Below, one piece after another: positions 53,001 to 61,319 of a DNA stretch of 64,000 bases (its first letter is position 1; each line of letters opens with the position of its first letter). The stretch covers positions 248,001 through 312,000 of the forward strand of contig CAWFNY010000002.1 in NCBI GenBank assembly GCA_963817435.1, written 5' to 3'. The stretch comes from JADJOM01 sp963817435 (GTDB lineage Bacteria; Gemmatimonadota; Gemmatimonadetes; Gemmatimonadales; GWC2-71-9). A model generated the notes under the pieces. The model ran no database searches. It saw only the letters and a list, made by a program, of their open reading frames with translations, and was not told the origin of the DNA. The translations under genes and the position numbers were made by a program.

Positions 53001-54057
53001 CGTCGCGAGCGCGGACGGGCAGTGGATCATGACCATTCAGCACGACGAGGATGCGGGCCGCTCGTGGCTGCGGGTCTTTCCCACCAGGTATCCCGACCTG
53101 GCGCGTCTCGTGTACCCTGAGGGGGACCAGACGCTGCTCCGCGGAGCGACGTGGCGGTCCAGCGCAACTGATCCGCCGCGCTTTCTCGACACCGTGCTGG
53201 TGGTTCCTCCGGTCGCGATGCCGGTGATCGGATTGCCGCAAGCCCTCCGCGCCGAGGGCAGGAGCAGGGATGGCCGCATCCTGGCGCTCCCCACGGCGGC
53301 GCTGCGCTGGCGGGCGAGTGACACCGCCGTCGCCACGATCGATTCGGTGACCGGGATCCTGACACCGCGCAGGACAGGTGCGGTCCAGGTGGTGGTGACC
53401 GCAGGCGGGTGGCGTACGGGCACCATCGAGCTGCAGGTCGGGCGCCCCGCTGCACAGCCGCTCGACAGCATCCGCTGGACCGCGGCGGAGTGGACAGGGT
53501 GGACGCCATTCGGAACGCCGAGCCCGCGCACCGAGTCCCTGCCGGGAGGAGGGTCGGCGCTGCTCACCAATGGGGACGAGGACTTCGAGAGCGGCGTGGT
53601 GTCCACCCGTCACTATGCGGTGTCAGGCGGACTGGGCTTCGACGCGATGGTCTCCCTCCCGATTCAGCGAGGCAAGTGGCAGCAGCTCAAGCTGGGAATG
53701 GGAACCAGCCCCACGGCGCTGCGCGATGGCCTCGCCATCGTGTCGCAGTGCGCGATGACCTTCCCCGCCAGCGAGGGGAACGCCTATCTGGACCAGATGG
53801 GCCTCGGCTCTCCCCGAAGCAATGGAACCGCGAACGGGCTGAGCCGACTTCGCGACGGGGCCTGGCACCGACTGCGCATCGAGGTCCTCCCCGACGGGGG
53901 CTGTGCCTTCGCCGCGGACGGAAAGGCGCTCTGGCATTCCCCGCCCGGCTTCACCACCGGGGATTCAGTCGCGCTCTTCTTCCTGGGACATTCGGTGGGG
54001 GCCCGCATCATGGTGGGACCGGTCGATGTGTGGCGGGGGGCACGAGATAGGGAGTGA
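50011..54057 (+). CDS. Giant transmembrane SARP/BTAD-AAA regulator with external propeller (copy 1)
   Basis: About 1348 residues (ATG at 50011; the ATG at 49960 and GTG at 50065 are alternatives). Residues 44-285 form a SARP-type winged helix (PLALLTYLRSIPGQSATREH, RQALRQTLLRLRQAL) plus BTAD. AAA/STAND starts at ELVGREREFAQLL; Walker A APAGHGKSR is at about 317, and Walker B LFIDDLHWSD at about 430. One transmembrane helix lies at about 733-750 (ATLLGGLAVLGVVALG). Beyond it are PD40 blades (SWSPDGRFLVFSTSRW), a BIG2 domain at about 1068-1145 (SDTAVATIDSVTGILTPRR) and a concanavalin-like domain to the end. I infer a membrane-bound transcription factor sensing a periplasmic signal. A paralogue follows. 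Confidence 0.85.
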   Translation: MRAPHDHAPTILGYPGTPVIQTSRPGKSASRHTVAPQAETGPRLVTLGLVALLDDAGAPLLGPGKPLALLTYLRSIPGQSATREHLVDLLWADSDPSLGRQALRQTLLRLRQALGEHTFATNHDEVTLRLALRHDRDTFLRRIADGDLNGAFEAYTGSFFPGFASSGSLQFEHWVDAERAHLAGLYLRAGETLVRRQLETEPRDALRIARALHREAPESEAIWRLVLQAALSARELLQAHSETDALERWLRVTGRRPEPATAGLIRLVREEGAALDATRHGLGLVTELVGREREFAQLLAEWKEVSRGSARFLHFEAPAGHGKSRLLNDTAIRLRSMGVTVLKVAAHQGEQEMRYSLAAGTVRALAELPGVTGVSPELAGALLGLHLPLTALFPGASPPSAGADLLHQRSAALAELLSAVADERPLALFIDDLHWSDAESRHVLAGAANRLGSSRVLLVTAARPGGAGSPLVPAAPVRRLEPLSASECEALVAALATAPHAEWTQSLGSALWRASRGSPLLAIEALQLALERGDLAIRQGAWCSDDFTSAVDRLGQGDALSARLASLGPDEHRGLVALAIAASPVQREVLDASVEAAGRIGPLLPGLEARGYVARTDTGWITGHDEIASAVLRDVSEEEQRGIAASLGRALLAHAPDDESRLQRAARFLSLGGDDVSLAVAFRRILRLVRSQGDSRSAELIAAELIHAPAESARVARLVRTLPFGLRFGIRPARVATLLGGLAVLGVVALGPWRRAAPPPDVELLIPHGSRPGATVLAITPLRLMDWDRTRPIEPRSGHDLAVATGERRYDRLSVAPDGKRVAFTRLTGDSGLTDIYLQEGDGTIRRLTATRGDDVEPSWSPDGRFLVFSTSRWTPRDNPDADLAILDVATGQVRQLTRGPDTDRVSAWSPDGSRIAFIRVLERGDRTELCWVTFAGEGPHCRGDTSPSLVGLVGWYGPSEILAVRQDSAQGNSAIVRVEADGSKVVAVDQGPTSTAVASADGQWIMTIQHDEDAGRSWLRVFPTRYPDLARLVYPEGDQTLLRGATWRSSATDPPRFLDTVLVVPPVAMPVIGLPQALRAEGRSRDGRILALPTAALRWRASDTAVATIDSVTGILTPRRTGAVQVVVTAGGWRTGTIELQVGRPAAQPLDSIRWTAAEWTGWTPFGTPSPRTESLPGGGSALLTNGDEDFESGVVSTRHYAVSGGLGFDAMVSLPIQRGKWQQLKLGMGTSPTALRDGLAIVSQCAMTFPASEGNAYLDQMGLGSPRSNGTANGLSRLRDGAWHRLRIEVLPDGGCAFAADGKALWHSPPGFTTGDSVALFFLGHSVGARIMVGPVDVWRGARDRE

Positions 54058-54224
54058 CCGACGACGCGGAGCCGGATAGCCGGCGCCTTGCCTCCCCCCA
54101 CGCCAGCCCGTACCTTCACCACGCAACCTCGTGAGGCCGTATTGCTGGCCGGTGCCCGGGAGCATGGTTCGTCGCCGTGACAAGCTGACGCAACTCTACT
54201 CCTCCCGAGTCAGGACACCGTCAG

Positions 54225-57200
54225 ATGTCGCTGCCGCACAACCCAACCGTACCTGCCGACGCCCCCCTCATGCTCGTCACCCTGGGAGGCGCGAGTCTCG
54301 CGCTGCCCGACGGCCGGCAACTGCTCGGCCAGGGGAAGCCACTCGCGCTGCTCGCCTATCTGGCGAGTTCTCCGCGGCGCGCCGCCGGCCGAGACCACCT
54401 GATCGACCTGCTCTGGGCCGACGTCGAACCCGACAAGGCCCGGCACGCCCTCCGCCAGACCATCTGGTACCTCCGCCAGCTCCTCGGTCAGTCCATCATC
54501 ACCACCTTGGCGGACAGCCTGGTCCTCGGGACCACCATTCAGGTGGATCGCGACGCATTTCTCGCGGCGATCGATCACGGCGACCTGACCACGGCAACCG
54601 CGCTCTACCGCGGCACCTTCCTCGACGGCTTCGCCGCGCCGGGCGGTGTGGAATTCGAACACTGGGCCGACCTCGAGCGGGAGCGACTGCGGCAGACTTT
54701 CCTCCGCGCCGCCGAATCGGTGATCCGCAACTGGCTCAACGAGGGACACGCCCGCGAAGCGCTGGATCTGGCACGCCGCGCCCACATCGCCGCCCCGGAA
54801 CAGGAACGCGCCTGGCGCCTCCTCTTCGAGACGATGGTGCAGAGCGGCGACCGCCTCGCGCTGACCCTCGAAGCGGACCGGTACCTCGCCGACCTGGAAC
54901 GCACCGGCCGCCAGCCGGAGCCGGCGACCCGCGCCCTGCTGGAGCAGGCCTCGGTCGCCAGCCGATACACCGCCGCCGATACCGGGCCGGCCACGATCGC
55001 CGGCGAACTGGTGGGCCGGGAACGGGAGTTCACCACGATCCTGCAGGCCTGGCAGCGCCAGGGCGGCTCCCACCACCTCCACATCGTCGCGGCGGCCGGA
55101 CTGGGCAAGACTCGCCTGTTAGGCGACGTGAGCGCCCGGCTCCGGACCCTTGGGGCTCGGGTGGTCCCGCTCCGGGCGCACCCCGGACAACGCAGCATCG
55201 CCTGCAGCTTCGCGGCGGAGCTGGTCGCGGCCCTCGCGGCGCTTCCTGGCGCAGCCGGCATCTCCCCCGCCTCGGCGGGGACACTGGTGGCGCTCAACCC
55301 CACGCTGTCCGCCCGCTTCAGCGCACCGGCGGACGGCGCGACGGGCGAGGACGCCGTCCGGCGCCGGGCCGCCGCACTGATCGAACTGTTCCGCACGGTG
55401 AGCGAGGAGGCGCGGTTCGCCCTGCTGCTGGACGATATGCACTGGCTCGATCCCGCCTCCCGGCAGATGCTGGGCGCACTGCTGGAACAGACCTCGGAAA
55501 GCCGGACCCTCACCGTGACGGCGTCCCGGCTCGGCGGCCCGAATTTGCTGGAGACCGAGCACAGCACCCGAATCGAGCTCAAGCCGCTCACCATCGAGCA
55601 GACCGGCCAGCTCATCGCCAGCATCGGGCGCCTGCCTGACGACGCATGGACGCCCAGCCTTGCGGAGGCAGTGACCCGCGCCGCCGGCGGGACGCCGCTG
55701 CTGGTGCTCGAGACACTGCAGCTCGCCCTGGAACGTGGCTGGCTGACGCTGACCGACCGCACCTGGGGCTGCCCCGACCCCGTCGCGCTGGCGCACGGAC
55801 TCGAGAGCGGCAGCGCGCTCCGGCACCGGGTCGGCCGGCTCGAACGCGACGAACGCTGGCTGCTGCTCCTCCTCGCGCTCGCCGGACAGCCACTGGCATT
55901 CCCGGCACTCGTGGCGGCATCGGGCCGGCCCCGCGAGGCGGCGGACGCGGCGCTCGGGGTGCTGGAACAGCGGGGCTTCGTCGCCCGGAGCGGCGACGAG
56001 TGGCAGCCAGCGCACGACGAGATCGCGGCCGAATCTGAATCCGCGGCCACGGTGGAAGAGAGCCGCGCCGCCCACCACGGCCTGGGCCGGATGTATCTCG
56101 GCGTGCGGGAGGCGTCCCGGGCGGGGCTCCGAAATGCCGGCCACCACCTCGCCGCCGCCGAGGCGCGCACCGAACTGCGGACCGCCTTTCTCCGTTTTGT
56201 GCGCCTCGCCCGGGAGGAGGGAGACGGACGCCGTCTCGCCTTTCTGACGGGGGAGTTCCTCGAGGACCGGCCCGCCAGCGTGCGCGCGGAGCTGCTCCGC
56301 AGCATGGGACGCCTCAACCGGATGCGCTACAGCGCGGCCCGGCGCGGCGCGGTACCGGCTGCGCTGCTCATGGGTCTCCTTCTGTCAGGCACCCTGTGGT
56401 GGCCCCACACAACCCCCGACGCCGTCCTCTACGGCCGGTCGCTCGACGCCGCCGGCCACACGGTCGTCTGGCTGCTCCCGCTCGAGCGAGACCTCTGGCA
56501 GGGTCCCGATCCATTCCGGACCGAGCCCCCACCCACGTTCGTCCGGAACCCGCGATGGGTTGCTCCCGGGGCCAATGCCATGGTGAAGCGGCCGGGACGG
56601 GACGAATGGGCGGTCACCCTGCCGGTCACAGACGGTGGCACCAACGACATCTATCTCATCGATCAGGCGGGCCACCGCACCCGCCTGACAACGGCGCGGG
56701 GAGACGACAGCCCCATGAGCTGGTCACCGGATGGCCGACTGCTCGCTATCAACACGTCCCGCTGGAGCTCGCCCGAGGCGGAGGACTACGATGTCGCCGT
56801 GCTCGACCTGGAGACGGGCAAGCTGCAGCGCCTCACAGCCGATCCCGAGCTGGAAGAGGGAGGTTACTGGGCGCCCGACGGCACGCGGATCGCCTTCATG
56901 CGCCGATGGAAGACCCGGCTGGCGCCGGAGCAGGCCTGCTGGGTGACGCTGGACCCGGCGGACGGCGAGCACTGCGTGGCACCCGCGGTGGGCTTCCTGC
57001 TGTATCTCTACGGCTGGATGGATTCGGCCCATCTCGTGGCGATCGTGGACAGCGCTGGTCAGAACCTGCTGGTGAAGCTCGACGCCCGGAGTGGCGCCAC
57101 CACCGTACTGCAACACGGCACCCAGCAGGCGCGCCCGAGCCCGGATGGTGCGTGGATCGCCACCCTTGGCCGCGCCCCGGGAGAGGCGAGCGCGACGCTG

Positions 57201-58289
57201 TCCGTATTCCCATCGGATGCCCCCGACCGAAGCGCCCTCCTTCCGGCGAGCCTTCAGGGCCTGCAGGGCGATCTCGCCTGGAGCGTCTCGCGCTACGACC
57301 GGATGCTCGACACTCTGCGCTTCACCGATGTGCCGGCCAGCCTGCCGCTTGGCATACCTCACCAGATGTACGCATCCGGCCGAGGCCCCGACGGCGGGAT
57401 GGTGACATCGCTGGTCCCGCTCAGATGGATGACGTCGGACAGCAGCATCGCATCTATTGATGAGCGTGGCATTCTCCGGCCCTGGCGCGCAGGCCACGTC
57501 AGAGTGACCGTTTCCGCCGGCGGCTGGAGGCGGGCCTCGGTCGAGGTCACGATCGCGGGTCAGTTGGCGACGACGGTGCTGCGCGAGAGCTGGGACGACC
57601 ACTGGCAAGAGCGCTGGTTCCTCAAGGGAGAGCCCCAGCCAGAGGTCGTCACGGGGCCCGGTGGGCGGCGAGCCTTCTGGAACCATGGTGACGGAAACTA
57701 CGCGAACTTCGGGCTGAGCCGGGAACGGTGGAGCGCCGCGGCGGGGCTCGGCGTCGAGGTTGACGCATCCTCGCCCGTGAACCGGCCGCAGCAGCAACGC
57801 TGGTCGGTCTCGCTCTGGGATGCGGGCAGCAACGAGGAGATCCTGGCCACGCCGAATACCGGGCAATTCCCGATGCCGGGCCGCGCGGATGCGGCGCGCG
57901 AGTGCGGTCTGGGGTATCCAGCGCTCGAGGGGGTGTCCGGCCTGGACCGATGGACGCAGAGTGCTGGCGGGGGGGCCGGGACCCGCGGTCCAGTCGGGCA
58001 CTGGATCCGGGAGCCCGAGTGGTACCGGGTGCGGTTGCAGGTTCTGCCCGACGGCCGCTGTGGGGTGGCGATCAACGGGGTACCGGTATGGATCTCGGCA
58101 GCGTCGCTCCAGCTCGATGTTCCCCTTCGAGTCGGGCTCGGCTCGGATGCGGCGGGCGCGATGATCCTGCACGGCCCGCTCGAAGTCTGGCAGGGAGTCA
58201 AACCCGACATCGACTGGTCGGTGCTCGACACACTCGACGGCCAGCCGCTTCCGCTGCCGGAGCGGCCGCGTCGGGCTCCGGAGCGATGA
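54225..58289 (+). CDS. Giant transmembrane SARP/BTAD-AAA regulator with external propeller (copy 2)
   Basis: 1354 residues, with AGGA upstream of the ATG. It has the same domain order as its neighbour. SARP winged helix plus BTAD is at about 17-260 (PLALLAYLASSPRRAAGRDH, LRQTIWYLRQLLG). AAA/STAND starts at ELVGREREFTTIL, with Walker A AAAGLGKTR at about 289 and Walker B LLLDDMHWLD at about 401. The transmembrane helix is at about 710-728 (AVPAALLMGLLLSGTLWW). PD40 blades follow (SWSPDGRLLAINTSRW, YWAPDGTRIAFMRRW), then BIG2 at about 1042-1112 (SDSSIASIDERGILRPWR) and a C-terminal concanavalin-like domain. The two genes arose by duplication and have diverged, most clearly in the external half. 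The target genes are not known. Confidence 0.86.
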   Translation: MSLPHNPTVPADAPLMLVTLGGASLALPDGRQLLGQGKPLALLAYLASSPRRAAGRDHLIDLLWADVEPDKARHALRQTIWYLRQLLGQSIITTLADSLVLGTTIQVDRDAFLAAIDHGDLTTATALYRGTFLDGFAAPGGVEFEHWADLERERLRQTFLRAAESVIRNWLNEGHAREALDLARRAHIAAPEQERAWRLLFETMVQSGDRLALTLEADRYLADLERTGRQPEPATRALLEQASVASRYTAADTGPATIAGELVGREREFTTILQAWQRQGGSHHLHIVAAAGLGKTRLLGDVSARLRTLGARVVPLRAHPGQRSIACSFAAELVAALAALPGAAGISPASAGTLVALNPTLSARFSAPADGATGEDAVRRRAAALIELFRTVSEEARFALLLDDMHWLDPASRQMLGALLEQTSESRTLTVTASRLGGPNLLETEHSTRIELKPLTIEQTGQLIASIGRLPDDAWTPSLAEAVTRAAGGTPLLVLETLQLALERGWLTLTDRTWGCPDPVALAHGLESGSALRHRVGRLERDERWLLLLLALAGQPLAFPALVAASGRPREAADAALGVLEQRGFVARSGDEWQPAHDEIAAESESAATVEESRAAHHGLGRMYLGVREASRAGLRNAGHHLAAAEARTELRTAFLRFVRLAREEGDGRRLAFLTGEFLEDRPASVRAELLRSMGRLNRMRYSAARRGAVPAALLMGLLLSGTLWWPHTTPDAVLYGRSLDAAGHTVVWLLPLERDLWQGPDPFRTEPPPTFVRNPRWVAPGANAMVKRPGRDEWAVTLPVTDGGTNDIYLIDQAGHRTRLTTARGDDSPMSWSPDGRLLAINTSRWSSPEAEDYDVAVLDLETGKLQRLTADPELEEGGYWAPDGTRIAFMRRWKTRLAPEQACWVTLDPADGEHCVAPAVGFLLYLYGWMDSAHLVAIVDSAGQNLLVKLDARSGATTVLQHGTQQARPSPDGAWIATLGRAPGEASATLSVFPSDAPDRSALLPASLQGLQGDLAWSVSRYDRMLDTLRFTDVPASLPLGIPHQMYASGRGPDGGMVTSLVPLRWMTSDSSIASIDERGILRPWRAGHVRVTVSAGGWRRASVEVTIAGQLATTVLRESWDDHWQERWFLKGEPQPEVVTGPGGRRAFWNHGDGNYANFGLSRERWSAAAGLGVEVDASSPVNRPQQQRWSVSLWDAGSNEEILATPNTGQFPMPGRADAARECGLGYPALEGVSGLDRWTQSAGGGAGTRGPVGHWIREPEWYRVRLQVLPDGRCGVAINGVPVWISAASLQLDVPLRVGLGSDAAGAMILHGPLEVWQGVKPDIDWSVLDTLDGQPLPLPERPRRAPER

Positions 58290-58402
58290 GGCGGCTGGCC
58301 CCCTGATGCCGCAATCATCCACCAGCGCATTCAGTCAACCTTCACCCTTCCTTCCGTGCGCCGATGCCATAGTGACACGCTGGCCTGATGGGGAGGTATG
58401 CC

Positions 58403-59518
58403 ATGGCCGCGACCGCATTGAAGGACCTGCCGCAGGGCTCCATCGTTCCCACGAAATACTGGCACCGCCTCGAGGACGGACGGGTCCAGTGCGACCTCTG
58501 CCCCCGCGTCTGCAAGCTGCAGGAGGGACAGCGGGGGATGTGCTTCGTGCGCGCCTGCCTGGACGGCGCGGTGGTCCTGACGACCTATGGCCGCTCCAGC
58601 GGATTCTGCGTGGATCCGATCGAGAAGAAGCCGCTGAATCATTTCCTCCCCGGCACGCCGGTCCTGTCGTTCGGCACCGCCGGCTGCAACCTCGCCTGCC
58701 GCTTCTGCCAGAATTGGGACATCAGCAAGTCGCGGGAGACCGCCACTCTCGCTGACACGGCCAGTCCGGAACGGATCGCGAAGGCCGCCGTCGACCATGG
58801 CTGCCGGAGCGTGGCGTTCACCTACAACGATCCGGTGATCTTCCACGAATACGCGATCGACGTCGCCGCGGCATGTCACGAGCGCGGCGTGAAGACGGTG
58901 GCCGTGACGGCGGGTTACGTCTCGGCCGAGCCGCGCCGGGAATTCTACCGGTACATCGACGCCGCCAATGTGGATCTCAAGGGATTCACGGACGATTTCT
59001 ATCGCGACATCTGCGCGGCCCACCTCGCCCCCGTGCTCGAGACGCTGGAGTACCTGAAGCACGAGACCAGTGTCTGGCTCGAGATCACCACACTGCTCAT
59101 TCCGGGACAGAACGACAGCGAGGAAGAGCTGCACCGCCTGACGGGATGGGTGATGGAGCACCTGGGTCCTGATGTACCGATTCACTTCAGCGCCTTTCAC
59201 CCCGACTGGCGGATGCTGGACACACCGCCAACCCCGCCCGCCATCCTCTCGCGCGCGCGCCAGATCGCCCGCGGAAACGGCCTGCGCTATGCCTATACCG
59301 GCAATGTGCACGACGCCGATGGGGATACCACCTTCTGTCATGGCTGCGGTGCACCGCTCATCGTGCGCGACTGGTATGAACTGCTGGCCTGGCATCTTGG
59401 CCCGGATGGCTGCTGCGAGCGCTGCGGCACCCGATGCGCCGGCGTGTTCGAGGCATCGCCAGGGCATTGGGGAGCCAGGCGGCAGCCGGTGTACCTCGGA
59501 GCCGGAGGATCATCATGA
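58403..59518 (+). CDS. amrS: AmmeMemoRadiSam system radical SAM enzyme
   Basis: 371 residues from the ATG at 58403, preferred over 58388 because GGGAGG lies six bases upstream. The radical SAM cluster motif is Cys95-x3-Cys99-x2-Cys102 (GTAGCNLACRFCQNW). An N-terminal Cys set (Cys30, 33, 37, 47: CDLCPRVCKLQ) and two C-terminal CxxC pairs (FCHGCG, CERCG) are typical of this PflA-like subgroup. It generates a 5'-deoxyadenosyl radical; the physiological substrate is not established. Its stop overlaps the start of amrB (ATGA), confirming a shared operon. Confidence 0.93.
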   Translation: MAATALKDLPQGSIVPTKYWHRLEDGRVQCDLCPRVCKLQEGQRGMCFVRACLDGAVVLTTYGRSSGFCVDPIEKKPLNHFLPGTPVLSFGTAGCNLACRFCQNWDISKSRETATLADTASPERIAKAAVDHGCRSVAFTYNDPVIFHEYAIDVAAACHERGVKTVAVTAGYVSAEPRREFYRYIDAANVDLKGFTDDFYRDICAAHLAPVLETLEYLKHETSVWLEITTLLIPGQNDSEEELHRLTGWVMEHLGPDVPIHFSAFHPDWRMLDTPPTPPAILSRARQIARGNGLRYAYTGNVHDADGDTTFCHGCGAPLIVRDWYELLAWHLGPDGCCERCGTRCAGVFEASPGHWGARRQPVYLGAGGSS

Positions 59519-60342
59519 TCGGAGTTTCGAACGTCAGGCCTCCGGCCGTGGCTGGCCAGTTCTATCCCGAGGATCCGGACGAGCTGACCACGCTGGTCCG
59601 TGGCTTCCTGGAGGGCGTGCCTGCCGAGGCACTGAAAGTCCATGGCGCCATGGTGCCGCACGCGGGGCTGATCTATTCCGGCGCCTGCGCGGCGCAGGTG
59701 CTGGGACGGCTGGCATTGCCGCCGGTGATCGTCATTCTCGCGCCCAACCACTCGGGCGCCGGAGAGCCGGGACGGGCCGCGCTGTGGGGAACCGGAGCGT
59801 TCGGGACGCCGCTGGGCGACGTGCCGATAGCCGAATCGCTGGCCCGCCGGCTCGCCATGGACGCGGAGCTGATCGTGGAGGACCGGCCGGCGCACCGGCA
59901 CGAGCACGCCGTCGAGGTGGAGCTGCCCTTCCTGCGGGTGCTGGCGCCGAGAGCGGCGATCGTGCCACTGCTGCTGGCGTGGGACGACTGGCCGCGCTCA
60001 CGCGAGCTCGCCCGGGATCTCGCTCGCGTCATTGCGAAGTGGCCGGAGGAGGTGCTGCTGCTCGCCTCGAGCGACATGACGCATTACGAGCCCGCGCACG
60101 TGGCCGCGCAACGGGACCGGCTGGCCCTGGACCATCTCCAGATGCTGGATGGCGACGGGCTGCTGCGCGCCTGCCGTACCAACCAGATCTCCATGTGCGG
60201 CCGCGCTCCCGCCGCCGTGGTGGCGGAGGCGGCCCGGCTCCTCGGCTCGACCACCGGGAGGGTCGTCGACTACCGCCACTCCGGCCTCGTGACAGGGGAC
60301 AGCGAGCGGGTGGTGGCGTATGCGGGCGTACTCATGGAGTGA
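59515..60342 (+). CDS. amrB: AmmeMemoRadiSam system protein B (MEMO1 family)
   Basis: 275 residues from the ATG at 59515. The MEMO1 fold, related to class III extradiol dioxygenases, is shown by RPPAVAGQFYPEDPDEL, MVPHAGLIYSGACAAQVL (His49), ILAPNHSG, HRHEHAVEVELPFL and LLASSDMTHYEP. These provide the His and Asp or Cys residues of the metal pocket. It works with the radical SAM protein encoded just upstream. In many genomes a third gene, AMMECR1 (protein A), joins them or is fused; here it is absent and a DUF2784 gene follows 15 bases later. Confidence 0.93.
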   Translation: MIGVSNVRPPAVAGQFYPEDPDELTTLVRGFLEGVPAEALKVHGAMVPHAGLIYSGACAAQVLGRLALPPVIVILAPNHSGAGEPGRAALWGTGAFGTPLGDVPIAESLARRLAMDAELIVEDRPAHRHEHAVEVELPFLRVLAPRAAIVPLLLAWDDWPRSRELARDLARVIAKWPEEVLLLASSDMTHYEPAHVAAQRDRLALDHLQMLDGDGLLRACRTNQISMCGRAPAAVVAEAARLLGSTTGRVVDYRHSGLVTGDSERVVAYAGVLME

Positions 60343-60357
60343 AGGGGATCGAGAGCG

Positions 60358-60756
60358 ATGGTGTACCGCCTGCTCGCCGACGCCGTCGTGCTGCTGCATG
60401 CCGGCTTCGCCCTGTTCACCGTCTTCGGCGGGTTGTTAGGCTTCCGCCGGCCCCGGATCATCGCCATTCATCTGCCCGCGGCGCTCTGGGGGGCCTGGAT
60501 CGAGCTCTCCGGCGGCATCTGCCCGCTGACGCCGCTGGAGAACCGGCTGCGGGAAGCGAGCGGCGGGCGGGGATACAGCGGCGGGTTCGTCGAGCACTAC
60601 CTGCTGCCCGCACTCTACCCCGAGCAGCTCACGCGGGAGATCCAGTATCTCCTGGCCGGGCTGGTGCTCGCGGTCAATCTGGCCGTCTACTCCGCCTTAT
60701 GGCGGCGCCATCGACGGTCCGCGGCCGACCACGTGGGAGGAGGAGGACTACGATGA
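60358..60756 (+). CDS. DUF2784 membrane protein
   Basis: 132 residues. There are three to four hydrophobic helices. The family pattern is clear: YRLLADAVVLLHAGFALFTVFGG at the start, HLPAALWGAWIELSGGICPLTPLEN in the centre, and HYLLPALYPEQL before the last helix. The function of DUF2784 is not known. The stop overlaps the start of the next gene (ATGA). Its place in the AmmeMemoRadiSam operon suggests a membrane partner. Confidence 0.88.
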   Translation: MVYRLLADAVVLLHAGFALFTVFGGLLGFRRPRIIAIHLPAALWGAWIELSGGICPLTPLENRLREASGGRGYSGGFVEHYLLPALYPEQLTREIQYLLAGLVLAVNLAVYSALWRRHRRSAADHVGGGGLR

Positions 60757-61250
60757 AGCGAAGCTTGAGCCGGATGGTTCACACGGTCCCGCAGCGTTTC
60801 CTGATGCTGGCGGCGCTCTTGTGCGGCATCGCGATCCCGGGGAGCGCCCAGGTACCATTGCCGGAACGGCTGCTCACCCCCGCGGACCTGGAGCATATCG
60901 GAATCAAGGGGGCGGTCCGCCCCTCAGCGGAGATGTACAATCCCGCGGAGGGACTGCACTTCATCATCGGACGCGACTCCGCGCTGGTGCTGACCGTGGG
61001 AGCGCTCGAAGACGCCAGGACGCCGGGGGAATTGCGCGCGGCGCTGGAACTGGTGGTGAATGACCTCAAGCCCGTGACTGGCGTCGGCGACGAGGCCTAC
61101 GCCGGACTCGGCGGGTGGATGCTCGCCTTCCGGAAGGGGACGAAGACCTTTCAGCTGCTGACCGGTGTCGACGTCGCGAACGGGGCCAGGGTGTTTCTCA
61201 CTCCCGCGCAACTCGCCGACCTGGCCCGGACCATCGCGGGCCGGCTGTAG
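60753..61250 (+). CDS. Secreted 165-residue hypothetical protein
   Basis: 165 residues from the ATG at 60753. The signal peptide (FLMLAALLCGIAIPGSAQ) is followed by a compact mature domain of about 135 residues (PERLLTPADLEHIGIKGAVRPS, AYAGLGGWMLAFRKGTKTFQLLTG, LTPAQLADLARTIAGRL). There are no cysteines in the mature part. It resembles small periplasmic proteins that follow a ligand-binding lipid-barrel pattern, but I do not recognise a family. It is the last gene of the operon, coupled to DUF2784 by a 4-base overlap. Confidence 0.75.
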   Translation: MKRSLSRMVHTVPQRFLMLAALLCGIAIPGSAQVPLPERLLTPADLEHIGIKGAVRPSAEMYNPAEGLHFIIGRDSALVLTVGALEDARTPGELRAALELVVNDLKPVTGVGDEAYAGLGGWMLAFRKGTKTFQLLTGVDVANGARVFLTPAQLADLARTIAGRL

Positions 61251-61319
61251 GGACGGGAAGCCCGTGTTGCGGTGCGGCGGTGGGCATCGTTCGCGATCAG
61301 GCCCGACAACCATCTTCCG

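Noticed and set aside
51562..53613. A 683-codon minus-strand frame inside the first giant regulator
   Set aside because: It is a shadow of the SARP-AAA-propeller gene; it has no family signature, whereas the plus-strand frame has Walker motifs and propeller blades.
54605..56317. A 570-codon minus-strand frame inside the second giant regulator
   Set aside because: Its composition is Ser/Arg/Ala-rich with no motif, typical of the antisense of a high-GC gene.
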